Below, one piece after another: positions 17,203 to 25,585 of a stretch of DNA of 47,231 nt; within the stretch, counting starts at the first letter, position 1, and each line of letters begins with the position of its first letter. The notes beneath the pieces were generated by a model. The model ran no database searches and was not told the origin of the DNA. It worked only from the letters and a program-made list of their open reading frames with translations. This DNA comes from Saccharothrix longispora (GTDB taxonomy: Bacteria > Actinomycetota > Actinomycetes > Mycobacteriales > Pseudonocardiaceae), in NCBI RefSeq assembly GCF_030852425.1, contig NZ_NSDM01000030.1:1-47231 (forward strand), given 5' to 3'. Made by a program: the position numbers and the translations under genes.

Positions 17203-18375
17203 CTACGGCCGCCGGGGAATCGGCACGTGCTCGGCGTAGCCGAACTTGCGCGTGATCGGCCGTTCGACGAGGTGGAACAGCAGCGCGCCCACGGCCAGCG
17301 TGGCGGCGAACAGGACGAGCACGACCAGGCCGGCGGTGAGATTGTCATGTGTGCCGCGCAGCAGCCAGCCGCCGTAGATGACCACGACGCCTTGGCAGAG
17401 GTAGAAGCCGAAGGAGACGTCACCGAGCCACTGCACGGTCCGACCGCGCAGGGCGCTGCGGGTGCCCTTGACGTCGGCCGTGGCGGCGGCGCAGATCAGG
17501 GCGCCCAGCGGGATGGCGGTGGCGACGTTGAAGCCCCACACCACCGGCGCGTGCAGCGCGGCGACGTACCCGGCGACGGTCAGCAGCGCCGCGGGCAAGA
17601 TGCCGATCGAGGGCCACCGACCGGTCGCCACGATCCGCGCCAGCACCATGCCCAGCACGAACTCGAACAGGCGCGAGGGCGGGAAGACGTAGCCAAACCA
17701 GAACTGAAGGTCCGAGAGCGGCGCGCCAGCTGACCGGGCGCCCGGGACGACGTACTGGGTCACGAGCTGGAGGGCGACCATGCCCGCGACCATGAGACCG
17801 GCCCAGGTCCACAGGCGACGGTCGGCGATGCGCTTGACGCCGCGCAGCAACATCGGGAACAGCAGGTAGAACAACAGCTCGCAGGACAGCGTCCACGCCG
17901 GCACGTTGATGCTGCGGTGGATCTCGACCTGCGGGAAGAACGCGTGCACCAGCAGCAAATTCGGCAGGTAGGCAACCCACGGCGTGATCGCCGCGGCGAA
18001 CACCAGCAGCGTCGCGACCCACATGACCACGTGGTTGGGGAAGATCTTCAGCGCCCGCCGGCGCCAGAACGGCCCCACCGCCTCACCGTCGCGGGCCGAC
18101 CAGGTCAGTACGAAACCGCTGAGGATGAAGAAGAAGGAGACGCCGACGTACCCGGCTTTGCCGAACAGCCACGACAGACCCTGCGCGGTGCCGGGATCGC
18201 CGAACGGGGACATCATCCCGTGCGGCGCGATCGGCGAGGGCATCATCACCGTGACGTGGAAGAAGAACACCAGCAGCGCCGCGACGAACCGCAGACCAGT
18301 CAACGACGGCAGTCGCACGACTTTCGGCGCGAGGTGGTCCGAGGATCCGGACCGCGCCAACCCGGTTGAGCCCAT
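17203..18375 (-). CDS. Acyltransferase 3 family membrane protein (OafA/YrhL type)
   Basis: A 390-residue integral membrane O-acyltransferase. I chose the ATG at 18375 because AAGGA lies about 7 bases upstream and the translation enters the family quickly: RLPSLTGLRFVAALLVFFFH holds the conserved Arg and His, and GYVGVSFFFILSGFVLTWS is the other family signature. About ten hydrophobic segments follow, ending in LFHLVERPITRKFG, which matches the usual C-terminal ERP element. Such enzymes O-acetylate or acylate cell-surface sugars or antibiotics. It stands alone on the minus strand 45 bases from the IS701 right end, so an original promoter or operon partner may have been disturbed. A link to the polysaccharide locus 4 kb away is possible but not supported by linkage. 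Confidence 0.85.
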   Translation of the reverse strand: MGSTGLARSGSSDHLAPKVVRLPSLTGLRFVAALLVFFFHVTVMMPSPIAPHGMMSPFGDPGTAQGLSWLFGKAGYVGVSFFFILSGFVLTWSARDGEAVGPFWRRRALKIFPNHVVMWVATLLVFAAAITPWVAYLPNLLLVHAFFPQVEIHRSINVPAWTLSCELLFYLLFPMLLRGVKRIADRRLWTWAGLMVAGMVALQLVTQYVVPGARSAGAPLSDLQFWFGYVFPPSRLFEFVLGMVLARIVATGRWPSIGILPAALLTVAGYVAALHAPVVWGFNVATAIPLGALICAAATADVKGTRSALRGRTVQWLGDVSFGFYLCQGVVVIYGGWLLRGTHDNLTAGLVVLVLFAATLAVGALLFHLVERPITRKFGYAEHVPIPRRP

Positions 18376-18897
18376 GAGTTTGTTCCTTACTCGACGAAGT
18401 GACGACCCTGTGGTGTGCGGTGGATGTCGTTCGAGCGACCCGGTGCCACCGCGCCGGTGCCGAACCGGGTTGTTCGACGGTCGCCGGCCCTGGACCGGGC
18501 GGCTACGAGGGGGCGCGCCGCCCGCTCCACCAGGTCGGTGGGGAGGGGTTCGGCGGATGTCGGGGTGTCGACGGCCGGGACCGACAGTGCGGGCATTCCT
18601 TCGCGACAACATCGGCGCGATTCCGGATCGAATGCGCTTCGATATCGACAAAGGGGCGAATGATCACACAAGGAGAAGCGGAGTAGGTGAGAAGGAAATT
18701 CGAGCGGTGATGCCGAGAGGACGGTAACACGGTCGAGAGCCCTTAGAAAGGTCTCCGCACCACGTTCTTCCCGCGGTGCCGACCACCCGAAGAGGAGGTC
18801 ATCATCAGTACATCCACCTGCATGAACACATCCGGTCACACGGATGCGCCCGGCCACCGCGCCGCAGCCAGGACCACCTGACGAGGATTACCGAAAC
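18376..18897. other. Non-coding region, GC-poorer than its surroundings
   Basis: About 520 bases without a convincing gene. The part around 18600-18770 is visibly AT-richer and probably contains the acyltransferase promoter. At 18791-18798 a very strong GAGGAGGT ribosome-binding-type sequence is present on the plus strand but no ATG, GTG or TTG follows at a suitable distance; the frame ATC AGT ACA TCC continues to a stop at 18879-18881. Confidence 0.4.
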
Positions 18898-19074
18898 CTA
18901 TTGTTCGTGAACTTCTCGTGCCTCACCGCGAGGAATGCCCGGACAGACGGGTCCACCGTTCCGCACGGCACCGACCACCTGTCCTTCCATGTCGGACTCG
19001 ATCACGTGGTACTTGTCGCACCGCTCGCACCGGAAGCGCGGGGGCGGGTCGTAGTCGAACCAGATGGCGGCCAT
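18898..19074 (-). CDS. Small CxxC protein, 58 residues, unknown function
   Basis: An ATG at 19074 preceded by CGGAGAACC (a good ribosome binding site with 5-6 base spacing) opens a 58-codon frame ending in TAG. The product begins MAAIWFDYDPPPRFRCERCD and has CERC at residues 16-19 plus a third Cys at 44 (VCPG). It reads like a rubredoxin- or zinc-ribbon-style mini protein: balanced composition, unlike the Arg/Pro-rich products of spurious frames. I recognise no family. It lies downstream of the LuxR-type gene on the same strand, with 123 bases between, and could be cotranscribed. Confidence 0.6.
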   Translation of the reverse strand: MAAIWFDYDPPPRFRCERCDKYHVIESDMEGQVVGAVRNGGPVCPGIPRGEAREVHEQ

Positions 19075-19197
19075 GGTTCTCCGATCCGGTTCGTGCGCGG
19101 GTGAATGAGCTATCAGCTCTGGGAATGCGATGGGAACGCGGAACCGCGACGGCGGTCGGTGCGACCGGGTTCGGCCGCACGGGTGGTGCCCGTCGGG

Positions 19198-19821
19198 TCA
19201 GATGAGGCCCGCGCGCACGGCGTACGCGATGGCATGCGGCCGGTTGCGCAGGCCGAAGCGGGTGGTGACGCCGTGGACGATGTTCTTCACCGTGCGCTCG
19301 GAGTACGCCAACTGCTCGGCGATCTCGGTGGTGTCCAACCCGTCGGCCAGCATCCGCATGACCCGCTCCTCGCGCGGGTTCAGCCGGTCCCGGGGGAACC
19401 CGCCGTCCGGGAGGGCCAGTTCCCGGTGCAACCGCTCGAACCTCCACAGCGCCGCCTCCACGTCGTTCGCCGACGGGGTGCCGCGGGTGTCCACCGCCGA
19501 CCGCACGGCGTCCACCAGCAGCTCGGTGGTGACCGCGCTCCTCGGCAGGAGTGCCACGACTCCGCACTCGACCGCGGTCTGCGGGTCCGCCCCGTCCAGG
19601 TCCGCGACGACCATCACCACCGGGAGCGCGGTCGCCTGGGCCCGGCACAACCCGTCGACCACCTCGCGGGTCAGCGCGGTCACCGCGACGACCATCACCT
19701 CGGCGCGGTCCCACCGGTTGCCGGGCGGCAACTCGAACTCCGGCCAGGTCTCCAACTGCCCGATCAGCCCCGCCAGGCTCAACGGGTCCTCGGCTCGGAC
19801 GGCCACCTTCACCTTCCGCAC
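19198..19821 (-). CDS. LuxR-type transcriptional regulator with degenerate receiver
   Basis: A 207-residue regulator starting at GTG 19821 (GGGAGG just upstream). The C-terminal 65 residues form a LuxR/GerE helix-turn-helix: LNPREERVMRMLADG, TTEIAEQLAYSERTVKNIVH, then RNRPHAIAYAVRAG. The N-terminal domain keeps the alternating alpha/beta look of a response-regulator receiver (VKVAVRAEDPLSLAGLI, VMVVAVTAL), but there is no acidic pair after strand 1 and no phospho-acceptor Asp where VVAVTAL stands, so it is unlikely to be controlled by ordinary phosphorylation. It is divergent from a 207-residue homologue at 20142. No histidine kinase is adjacent. The family is clear; the target genes are unknown. 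Confidence 0.85.
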   Translation of the reverse strand: MRKVKVAVRAEDPLSLAGLIGQLETWPEFELPPGNRWDRAEVMVVAVTALTREVVDGLCRAQATALPVVMVVADLDGADPQTAVECGVVALLPRSAVTTELLVDAVRSAVDTRGTPSANDVEAALWRFERLHRELALPDGGFPRDRLNPREERVMRMLADGLDTTEIAEQLAYSERTVKNIVHGVTTRFGLRNRPHAIAYAVRAGLI

Positions 19822-20141
19822 TACCGCCTCCCAGGGTGAGCGGTTCCGCGGGCGCGGCGCACGCGTCGCGGAACGGGACAGTCCGGCCGGGGTGCCACGC
19901 GGCGGACTCGCGTATTCCACATAACGGAGCACGTGAGAGCAAGATCGCGCCGGGGCGTGGCCCCTTGGGGAACGGGCTTCTACCCCGAAGGCCGGCGGAC
20001 CCCGCAGAAGCGGGGCGGGCACCGCACCCCACCCGTCGACCGGCCGCGACCGCATCCTCCACGGCCACCTCCACGGCGTGAAGAGTTCGTGGAGCCCCCG
20101 ACCGCAGACTCGGAGCCGGAACACGAGTTGGGAGGGAACCG
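19822..20141. promoter_or_regulatory. Shared intergenic region of two divergent LuxR-type genes
   Basis: The 320-bp region between two divergent regulators, each starting with GTG behind a GGGAGG-type ribosome binding site. It must hold both promoters. A CACGTG hexamer occurs around 19930, and the TATTCC-ACATAACGG stretch (about 19911-19926) is the only AT-rich part. I could not assign -10/-35 boxes with confidence. Confidence 0.4.
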
Positions 20142-20765
20142 GTGGCACGCGTTCGAGTGGCCGTCAAGGCGTTCGACAGGATCACCCACATCGGCCTCGT
20201 CAAGTCGCTCGGCGGTCACCCCGGTGTCCTCGTGGTGCCCGACGCGGAGTCGGGTGACGCCCAGGTGCTGGTCATGGCGGCGGATCGGCTGAGCTACGAC
20301 GTGGTGGCGCGGCTGCGGAGCGGGGCGGAGGAGTCCGACACGCCCGTGGTGCTCGTCGCCGACCAGCTGGACGACGCCGAGCTGCTGGTCGCCATCGAGT
20401 GCCGGGTGGTGGCCGTGCTGCCCACGGCGACCGCCACCGGCGAACAGCTCGCGCGCGCCGTGTCCGCCGCCGCGGGGGGTGGCGGCGTGCTGCCGCCCTC
20501 CCTGGTCGGCAAGGTGCTCAAGCACGTCGAGCGGTTGCAGCGCGAGGTGCTGACCGCGCACGGCGCGGCGCCCGCGCGGCTCAGCGAACGCGAGATCGAC
20601 GTGCTGCGGCTGGTGGCCGACGGCCGGAACACCGTCGAGATCGCACGGGAGCTCTGCTACTCCGCGCGCACCGTGAAGAACATCGTCGCGTCCGTGACCG
20701 GCAAGCTCAACCTGAGGAACCGCGCGCACGCGGTCGCCTACGCCGCGCGCGCGGGCATCATCTGA
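20142..20765 (+). CDS. LuxR-type transcriptional regulator with degenerate receiver
   Basis: A 207-residue paralogue of the divergent regulator at 19198, starting at GTG 20142 behind GGGAGGGAA. The helix-turn-helix is LSEREIDVLRLVADGRNTVE followed by ARELCYSARTVKNIVASVTG and RNRAHAVAYAARAG, the standard GerE layout. The N-terminal receiver-like domain reads VRVAVKAFDRITHIGLV and VLVMAADRLSYDVV: as in its partner, the DD pair and the phospho-acceptor Asp are absent. Its stop codon directly abuts the stop of the convergent SARP gene (TGA then TCA, no spacer). The pair probably regulates each other or the SARP genes around them; that is inference from position. Confidence 0.85.
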   Translation: MARVRVAVKAFDRITHIGLVKSLGGHPGVLVVPDAESGDAQVLVMAADRLSYDVVARLRSGAEESDTPVVLVADQLDDAELLVAIECRVVAVLPTATATGEQLARAVSAAAGGGGVLPPSLVGKVLKHVERLQREVLTAHGAAPARLSEREIDVLRLVADGRNTVEIARELCYSARTVKNIVASVTGKLNLRNRAHAVAYAARAGII

Positions 20766-23699
20766 TCACCCGTGCGGATCGGCTCCAGTCAACCCGGCGA
20801 GCGCGTCCCGGGCTTCCCGCGCCCGGAGGCTGCCGATCTCCTCGAACGCCTCCAGCGCGGCCTCGAACGAGACCCGCGCCTCGGCGAACCGGTGCGCGGT
20901 GGCCTGGAGGCTCCCCAGGCCCAGCAGCGCCGAGCCCTGCACGTGCCGGTTGCCGACCTCCACCGCCAGGTCGACGACCCTGGTGAAGCACTCGGCGGCC
21001 TCGGCGAACCGGTGCGCGGTGGCGTGCAGGCCCCCCAGGCCCAGCAGCGCCGAGCCCTGCACGTGCCGGTTGCCGACCTCCACCGCCAAGTCGATGGCCC
21101 GGGTGAAGTAGTCGGCGGCCTCGGCGTGCTGCCCCGCCGCCAGGTGCAGTTCGGCGATGCCCAGGAGGGTGCCGTTCTGCCGCTCCACATCACCTATTCG
21201 GACCAATCGGTCCAGGACACCGAGGTAGTGGGCCATGGCGTCGGGGTACCGGCCGAGGGCGGCGTAGGCATCACCGAGGTTCGCCAGCAGGTTGTCGTAC
21301 GTCGGGACGGTCGACATGACAGGGTCGTCCACTGCGGGCTCCAGCACCTCCACGGCCTCGACCGGGCGCCCCAGGGCGAGCAACGCCATGCCCATGGCGT
21401 TGACGACGTTCAGCCGGAGCGGCAGCCGCGCCGACGAGGTGACCGCGTCCCAGTCGCCCTGCTCGCAGATGTCCAGGACCTCCTGGTAGCGCCCCAGTTG
21501 GTAGTAGGCGCCGGCCACGTTGTAGCGGCAGACCCACTCGAAGGACTTGTCCCCGATCCGGCGGCAGGACTCGATCGCGGTGTTCATCGTCGCGATCCAC
21601 TCCGACCAGTGGCCGCGCAGGTGGTAGAACCCCACCAGGTGGTGCGCCGTCATCCAGGCATGGCGGTCGAACCCGGTGGAAGCCGCCGCCGACACCACCC
21701 GCACGCAATTGACCAGCTCCTCGTCGCACCACCCGGTGGCCTCGGCGAGCGTGTCGAACGACGGCGGCGTCACGTCGGGGCCGGGGGGCGTCAGTTCGGC
21801 CAGTGGGACCCGGCCGACGAGGATGTGCCGGTCGGCCGCCACCGCCCCGTGCAGGTACCAGTCGAACAGCCGCCGCCGCGCCGCCCGACGCCGGTCGGCC
21901 GATTCCTCGGTGGCGAACAGTTCGGCGGCGTAGAGGCGCACGAGGTCGTGGAACTGGTGGCGACCGCCGGGCAGGCGCTCGAGCAGGTTGCAGTCGACCA
22001 GCACGCGCAGGGCGTGATCGGCAGCCGATCGCGGGACGCCCGCCAGCGCCGCCGCGGCCGGAGCCCTGAAGTCCGTTCCGGGGAAGCCGCCCAGCAGTCG
22101 GAAGACGCGCGCGATCTCCGGTTCGAGCGCCAGGTAGGACCAGGAGATCACCGTGCGGGTCGCCGACGCCTCGTCGTCGACCTCCAGCAGGTCCAGCCGC
22201 TCCTCCACCACCGCCAGCTCCTCGACCAGCTCGGCGAGGGACTGCATCGGCCGCGTGGCCGCGCGCTCGGCGGCGATGCGCACGGTCAGCGGCAGGCCCC
22301 CGCAGGCCCGGACCAGGGCGCGGGCGGCATCGGGTTCGGCGTCGCGGCGCTCGCGGCCCACGATGTCCGCCAGGAGGTCCAGGGCCTCGTCCTCGGCGAG
22401 CGGTCCGACGTGCACGGCCAGCGCCCCGTCGACCGCGACCAGGCCGCCGAGGTACCGGCGACTGGTGACCACGGTGAAGCAACCGTCGTCGCCGGGGAGC
22501 AGCGGTCTCACCTGGTCGGCCGAGGCCGCGTTGTCCAGCACCAGCAACACCCGCTTGCCCGCGGTGGCGTCGCGGAAGGCCGCCTCCAGCTCCTCCGGGT
22601 GCCGGGGCACCTCGTCGTGGCGCACCCCGAGGGCGCGCAGCAGCACGCCCAGCGCGTCCACGGCAGTCATCGGCTGCTTCTCGGGCCCGAACCCCCGCAG
22701 GTTGACGAACAGCACGCCGTCGGGGAAGGCGTCGGCCACCGCCGTGCCCAACCGCACGGCGAGACCGGTCTTGCCGGAGCCGCCCGCGCCGTGCATCAGC
22801 GCGAGCCGCGAGCCGCGCTCCGAGGGACGCGCCGCCGCCCGCACCAGGTCGATCTCCCGACGCCGGCCCGTGAACACCGGGACGTCGTGCGGCAACTGCG
22901 CCGGCACCGGCGCCGGAGGGCGGCCGGCGGACGCGCCGCCCGGTCCGGGGCGCAGGGCGAGGAGTTCGGCGTCCGGTTCGAGTCCGAACCTCTCGGCCAG
23001 TACGTGGACCACGTCGTCGTGCAGCTCGACGGCCTCGTCGCGCGCACCGCACGCGACGAGCGCGGCCACCGCCCGCGCAACCAGGCCCCGCCGCGTCGGG
23101 TGGTCCACGGCGGCGGGGCGCAGGACGTCGGCGACACGCCGGGTCCGGCCGAGGCCGAGCGCCGCGTCAGCCCAGTCCTCCAGCAGGGCGAGGCGGCGCT
23201 CGGTGAGGCGTTCCCGCTGCTCGCGGGCGAACGGGCCGGGCAGGTCCGCCAGCGGTTCACCGGTCCAGCAGGCGAGTGCCGCGCCCAAGGCCCGCACGGC
23301 CTCCTCGGGCCGCTGCCCGGCGAGCAGGTCGGCCGCCCCGCGCGCCAGCGCCTCTGCCAGGTGCGCATCCACCGCGTCGAGCGGCAGGTCGAGCCGGTAG
23401 CCGCCCCGGACGGTGACCAGGACACCGGGCGCGCTCCCCCGCGCGCGGCCCGGTTCGAGCAGGCCGCGCAGCGCGGAGACGTAGGTCTGGAGGCTCCCGG
23501 CGGCGCTGCGGGGCGGGTTCCCGCCCCAGAGCAGACCGGGCAGCTCGTCGCTGCGGACGACCTCACCCGCGCGCAGCGCGAGCACCGCCAGCAGCGCGCG
23601 TTGCAGCGGGGGCCCCGCCGGCCGGGCGCCGTCGCCGCCGTTGACGGACACCTGTCCCAGCAGGGTGATGCGCGGGATCGAGGCTGCCTCCCGGTTCAC
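20766..23699 (-). CDS. AfsR-like SARP regulator: OmpR-type HTH, BTAD, NB-ARC, TPR
   Basis: A 977-residue regulator. The GTG at 23699 overlaps the upstream SARP stop (GTGA). Domains in order: winged-helix DNA-binding domain (about 8-105, with RALLAVLALRAGEVVRSDEL), bacterial transcriptional activator domain (about 108-245), NB-ARC ATPase with Walker A GAGGSGKT at 304-311, Walker B VLLVLDN near 384-390, TSRR at about 412-415 and GLPL near 468, then a helical region and several TPRs from about 690 to the end. This is the AfsR architecture, used by actinomycetes to activate secondary-metabolite or developmental genes after ATP-dependent multimerisation. Two consecutive TPRs are almost identical (see the repeat at 20881). 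It pairs with the 598-residue SARP upstream in a two-gene operon. Confidence 0.88.
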   Translation of the reverse strand: MNREAASIPRITLLGQVSVNGGDGARPAGPPLQRALLAVLALRAGEVVRSDELPGLLWGGNPPRSAAGSLQTYVSALRGLLEPGRARGSAPGVLVTVRGGYRLDLPLDAVDAHLAEALARGAADLLAGQRPEEAVRALGAALACWTGEPLADLPGPFAREQRERLTERRLALLEDWADAALGLGRTRRVADVLRPAAVDHPTRRGLVARAVAALVACGARDEAVELHDDVVHVLAERFGLEPDAELLALRPGPGGASAGRPPAPVPAQLPHDVPVFTGRRREIDLVRAAARPSERGSRLALMHGAGGSGKTGLAVRLGTAVADAFPDGVLFVNLRGFGPEKQPMTAVDALGVLLRALGVRHDEVPRHPEELEAAFRDATAGKRVLLVLDNAASADQVRPLLPGDDGCFTVVTSRRYLGGLVAVDGALAVHVGPLAEDEALDLLADIVGRERRDAEPDAARALVRACGGLPLTVRIAAERAATRPMQSLAELVEELAVVEERLDLLEVDDEASATRTVISWSYLALEPEIARVFRLLGGFPGTDFRAPAAAALAGVPRSAADHALRVLVDCNLLERLPGGRHQFHDLVRLYAAELFATEESADRRRAARRRLFDWYLHGAVAADRHILVGRVPLAELTPPGPDVTPPSFDTLAEATGWCDEELVNCVRVVSAAASTGFDRHAWMTAHHLVGFYHLRGHWSEWIATMNTAIESCRRIGDKSFEWVCRYNVAGAYYQLGRYQEVLDICEQGDWDAVTSSARLPLRLNVVNAMGMALLALGRPVEAVEVLEPAVDDPVMSTVPTYDNLLANLGDAYAALGRYPDAMAHYLGVLDRLVRIGDVERQNGTLLGIAELHLAAGQHAEAADYFTRAIDLAVEVGNRHVQGSALLGLGGLHATAHRFAEAAECFTRVVDLAVEVGNRHVQGSALLGLGSLQATAHRFAEARVSFEAALEAFEEIGSLRAREARDALAGLTGADPHG
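20881..21120. repeat. Tandem 120-bp duplication inside the TPR region
   Basis: Bases 20881-21000 and 21001-21120 are two copies of one 120-bp unit that by eye differ at about nine positions. Each copy encodes 40 residues, one TPR-length unit, sharing AVEVGNRHVQGSALLGLG and TAHRFAEA. The period keeps frame, so the protein gained one repeat. Confidence 0.9.
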
Positions 23700-25492
23700 C
23701 GCGACACCCCCGCGCACAGGGCCCGCACGGGAGCGGTGACGGCGAGCACGTCCCCTCCGCCCCGGTGCGCCAAGGAGAACGCCACCAGTTCGTCCGCCGC
23801 CGCGCCGCCCTCGCCCACGACGCGGCCGCCGCCCTCCAGCAGCAAACGGAGCAGGGTGGCGGCGTCGTCGGAGAGACCGGAGAGGACGCGCGCGAGGCGC
23901 TCCCGCAGGCCGGCGGGCTCGTCGAAGGAAAGCACGTCGAGCCTGCGGGCCTCGTCGGCCAGGTCCTCGGCCAGGTCCCGCAGCTCCGCCTCGCCCGGTG
24001 GGCGGTCCGCGTCGCGGGTGAGGTGGGCCAGTGCCAGCCGCAGCGCGGCGGGCAGGTACCCGCACGACCGGGCGACCTCCGCCGCCGCGGCGCGGAGCCG
24101 GACGTCGAGCGGTCCGCCGCGGCCACCGGTCAGCAGCGCCACCGAGTCCTCCTCGTCCAGCTCCCGCAGGTGCACGCGGTGCGGGCCACCCGGGCCGGGC
24201 TCCGGGAACGGGCCGGGCTCCGGGAACGGGCCGGTGACCAGCACCAGACCCGCGCCCGCCCGCACCCCCAGCAACTCGCGGACCTGCGCCGGGCTCGACG
24301 CGTTGTCCAGCAGCACGAACACCCTGCGCCCGGACAGCGCCGCGTCCAGCACCCGGGCCTTGTCCCCGACCCCGGCGGGCAGCTCGTCCCGGGGCACGCC
24401 CAGGTGGCGCAGCAGGCGGTCGAAGACGTCCGAGGCGGTCGCCGGCGGTCGGTCGGGCAGGTGCCCGCCGAGGTCGACGCGGATCTGCCCGTCGGGGTGG
24501 CGGGGTGCGACCTCGTGCGCGAACTCCAGCGCCAGGGCGCTCTTGCCGACCCCGGTCAGCCCGGTCAGCAGGATCGTCGCGCCGGGCGAGGCGGCGGCGC
24601 GCAGCCGGGCGAGCTCGGCCCGCCTCCCGGTGAACCCCCAGTCCCGGTGCGGCAGGTGCGCCGGGGAACGCCGCGCGGGCGGCACCGGTGCCGGAGGGGC
24701 GGTCGGCTCCGCCGCGCCAGCGTCGGCCCCGTCGGCGCACAGCAGCACCCGTTGCAGTTCCCCGATCGCGGGTCCGGGCGCCACCCCCAACTCCTCGCGC
24801 AGCCGCCGGCGCAGCGCGGCCAGCTCCTCCAGCGCCTCCGCGATCAGCCCGCAGGCGTGCAGCGCCTGGCAGAGCAGTTCGACGAGACCTTCGTCCAAGG
24901 GGTTCTCGCGCACCAGGGCGGTGCACTCGACCACGGCCTCCCGGTCCCGCCCGCGCGCCACCAGCGCCCGCACCCCCGCCCGCCGCGCCGCGGTCCACGA
25001 CGCGGTCAACCGGTCGCGCTCGACGTCGGCGTGGGGGCCGCTGACCCCGGCCAGCGGCGTGCCGCCCCACAGGCCGGCGGCGCGGCGCAGGTCGGCGAGG
25101 CAGCCCTCGGCGTCGCCGCGGCCCTCCGCCTCGCGTGCCCGGGTGACGAGCCGCTCGAACACCACCGCGTCGACGTTGTCCTCGGGCAGGCGCAGCCGGT
25201 AACCCCGCTGGTCACCGAGCAGGACGGCCGACGCGTCCGCCGCACCGCCGGGTTCGAGGACCTTGCGGAGCGCCGACACGTAGGTGTGCAGGTTCCCCAG
25301 CGCGCTGCGCGGCGCGTCCGGCCCCCACACCGAGCGGATCAGCTCGTCGCTGGAGACGGTCCGGCCGACCCTGGCCGCGAGCACCGCCAGCACGGCGCGC
25401 TGCCGGGGACGACCGACGGCGACCACCTCGCCGTCGCGCGCCACGCGCACCGCCCCGAGCAGCAGGATCACCGGAGTGGAACCCCCGCTCAT
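23696..25492 (-). CDS. SARP-type regulator with NB-ARC domain, no TPR
   Basis: A 598-residue regulator from the ATG at 25492. Winged-helix domain (about 6-103; RPRQRAVLAVLAARVGRTVS and SALGNLHTYVSALRKVLEPG), BTAD (about 107-250), then an NB-ARC ATPase: Walker A GLTGVGKS at 311-318 and Walker B VFVLLDN at 391-397. The expected sensor segment (VTSRR in its neighbour) is replaced by VTGPFPEPGPFPEPG, a duplicated Pro-rich stretch, so nucleotide sensing may be altered. The protein ends soon after the NB-ARC helical region without TPRs. Its stop overlaps the start of the AfsR-like gene by 4 bp, so the two are coupled. It diverges from a third SARP gene at 25586 with a 93-bp promoter gap. Longer in-frame starts exist upstream but encode low-complexity sequence. 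Confidence 0.82.
   Translation of the reverse strand: MSGGSTPVILLLGAVRVARDGEVVAVGRPRQRAVLAVLAARVGRTVSSDELIRSVWGPDAPRSALGNLHTYVSALRKVLEPGGAADASAVLLGDQRGYRLRLPEDNVDAVVFERLVTRAREAEGRGDAEGCLADLRRAAGLWGGTPLAGVSGPHADVERDRLTASWTAARRAGVRALVARGRDREAVVECTALVRENPLDEGLVELLCQALHACGLIAEALEELAALRRRLREELGVAPGPAIGELQRVLLCADGADAGAAEPTAPPAPVPPARRSPAHLPHRDWGFTGRRAELARLRAAASPGATILLTGLTGVGKSALALEFAHEVAPRHPDGQIRVDLGGHLPDRPPATASDVFDRLLRHLGVPRDELPAGVGDKARVLDAALSGRRVFVLLDNASSPAQVRELLGVRAGAGLVLVTGPFPEPGPFPEPGPGGPHRVHLRELDEEDSVALLTGGRGGPLDVRLRAAAAEVARSCGYLPAALRLALAHLTRDADRPPGEAELRDLAEDLADEARRLDVLSFDEPAGLRERLARVLSGLSDDAATLLRLLLEGGGRVVGEGGAAADELVAFSLAHRGGGDVLAVTAPVRALCAGVSR
24195..24230. repeat. Two perfect copies of an 18-bp unit within the SARP NB-ARC region
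   Basis: CCGGGCTCCGGGAACGGG occurs twice in tandem (24195-24212, 24213-24230). It encodes the PFPEPG doubling found where the NB-ARC sensor arginine is expected. Confidence 0.85.
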
Positions 25493-25585
25493 GCTGTGAC
25501 CCCCGCAATCCCGGACCGCCGTTCGGCCCACCGACCCCGGCCGTTCGGCGGCACGCTCCCCTGGACAACCGCTGATCGGTTCACC

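Noticed and set aside
18387..18857. Minus-strand frame of about 156 codons upstream of the acyltransferase
   Set aside because: Composition and lack of ribosome binding site argue against coding; the region is AT-richer and looks like promoter.
20881..21120. CRISPR-like array
   Set aside because: Only two units, coding in frame for TPRs, with no unique spacers. No CRISPR array, tRNA or rRNA was recognised anywhere in the window.
20772..25202. Plus-strand open frame of about 1476 codons opposite the SARP genes
   Set aside because: Antisense shadow of two clearly recognised regulators; the translation has no family features.
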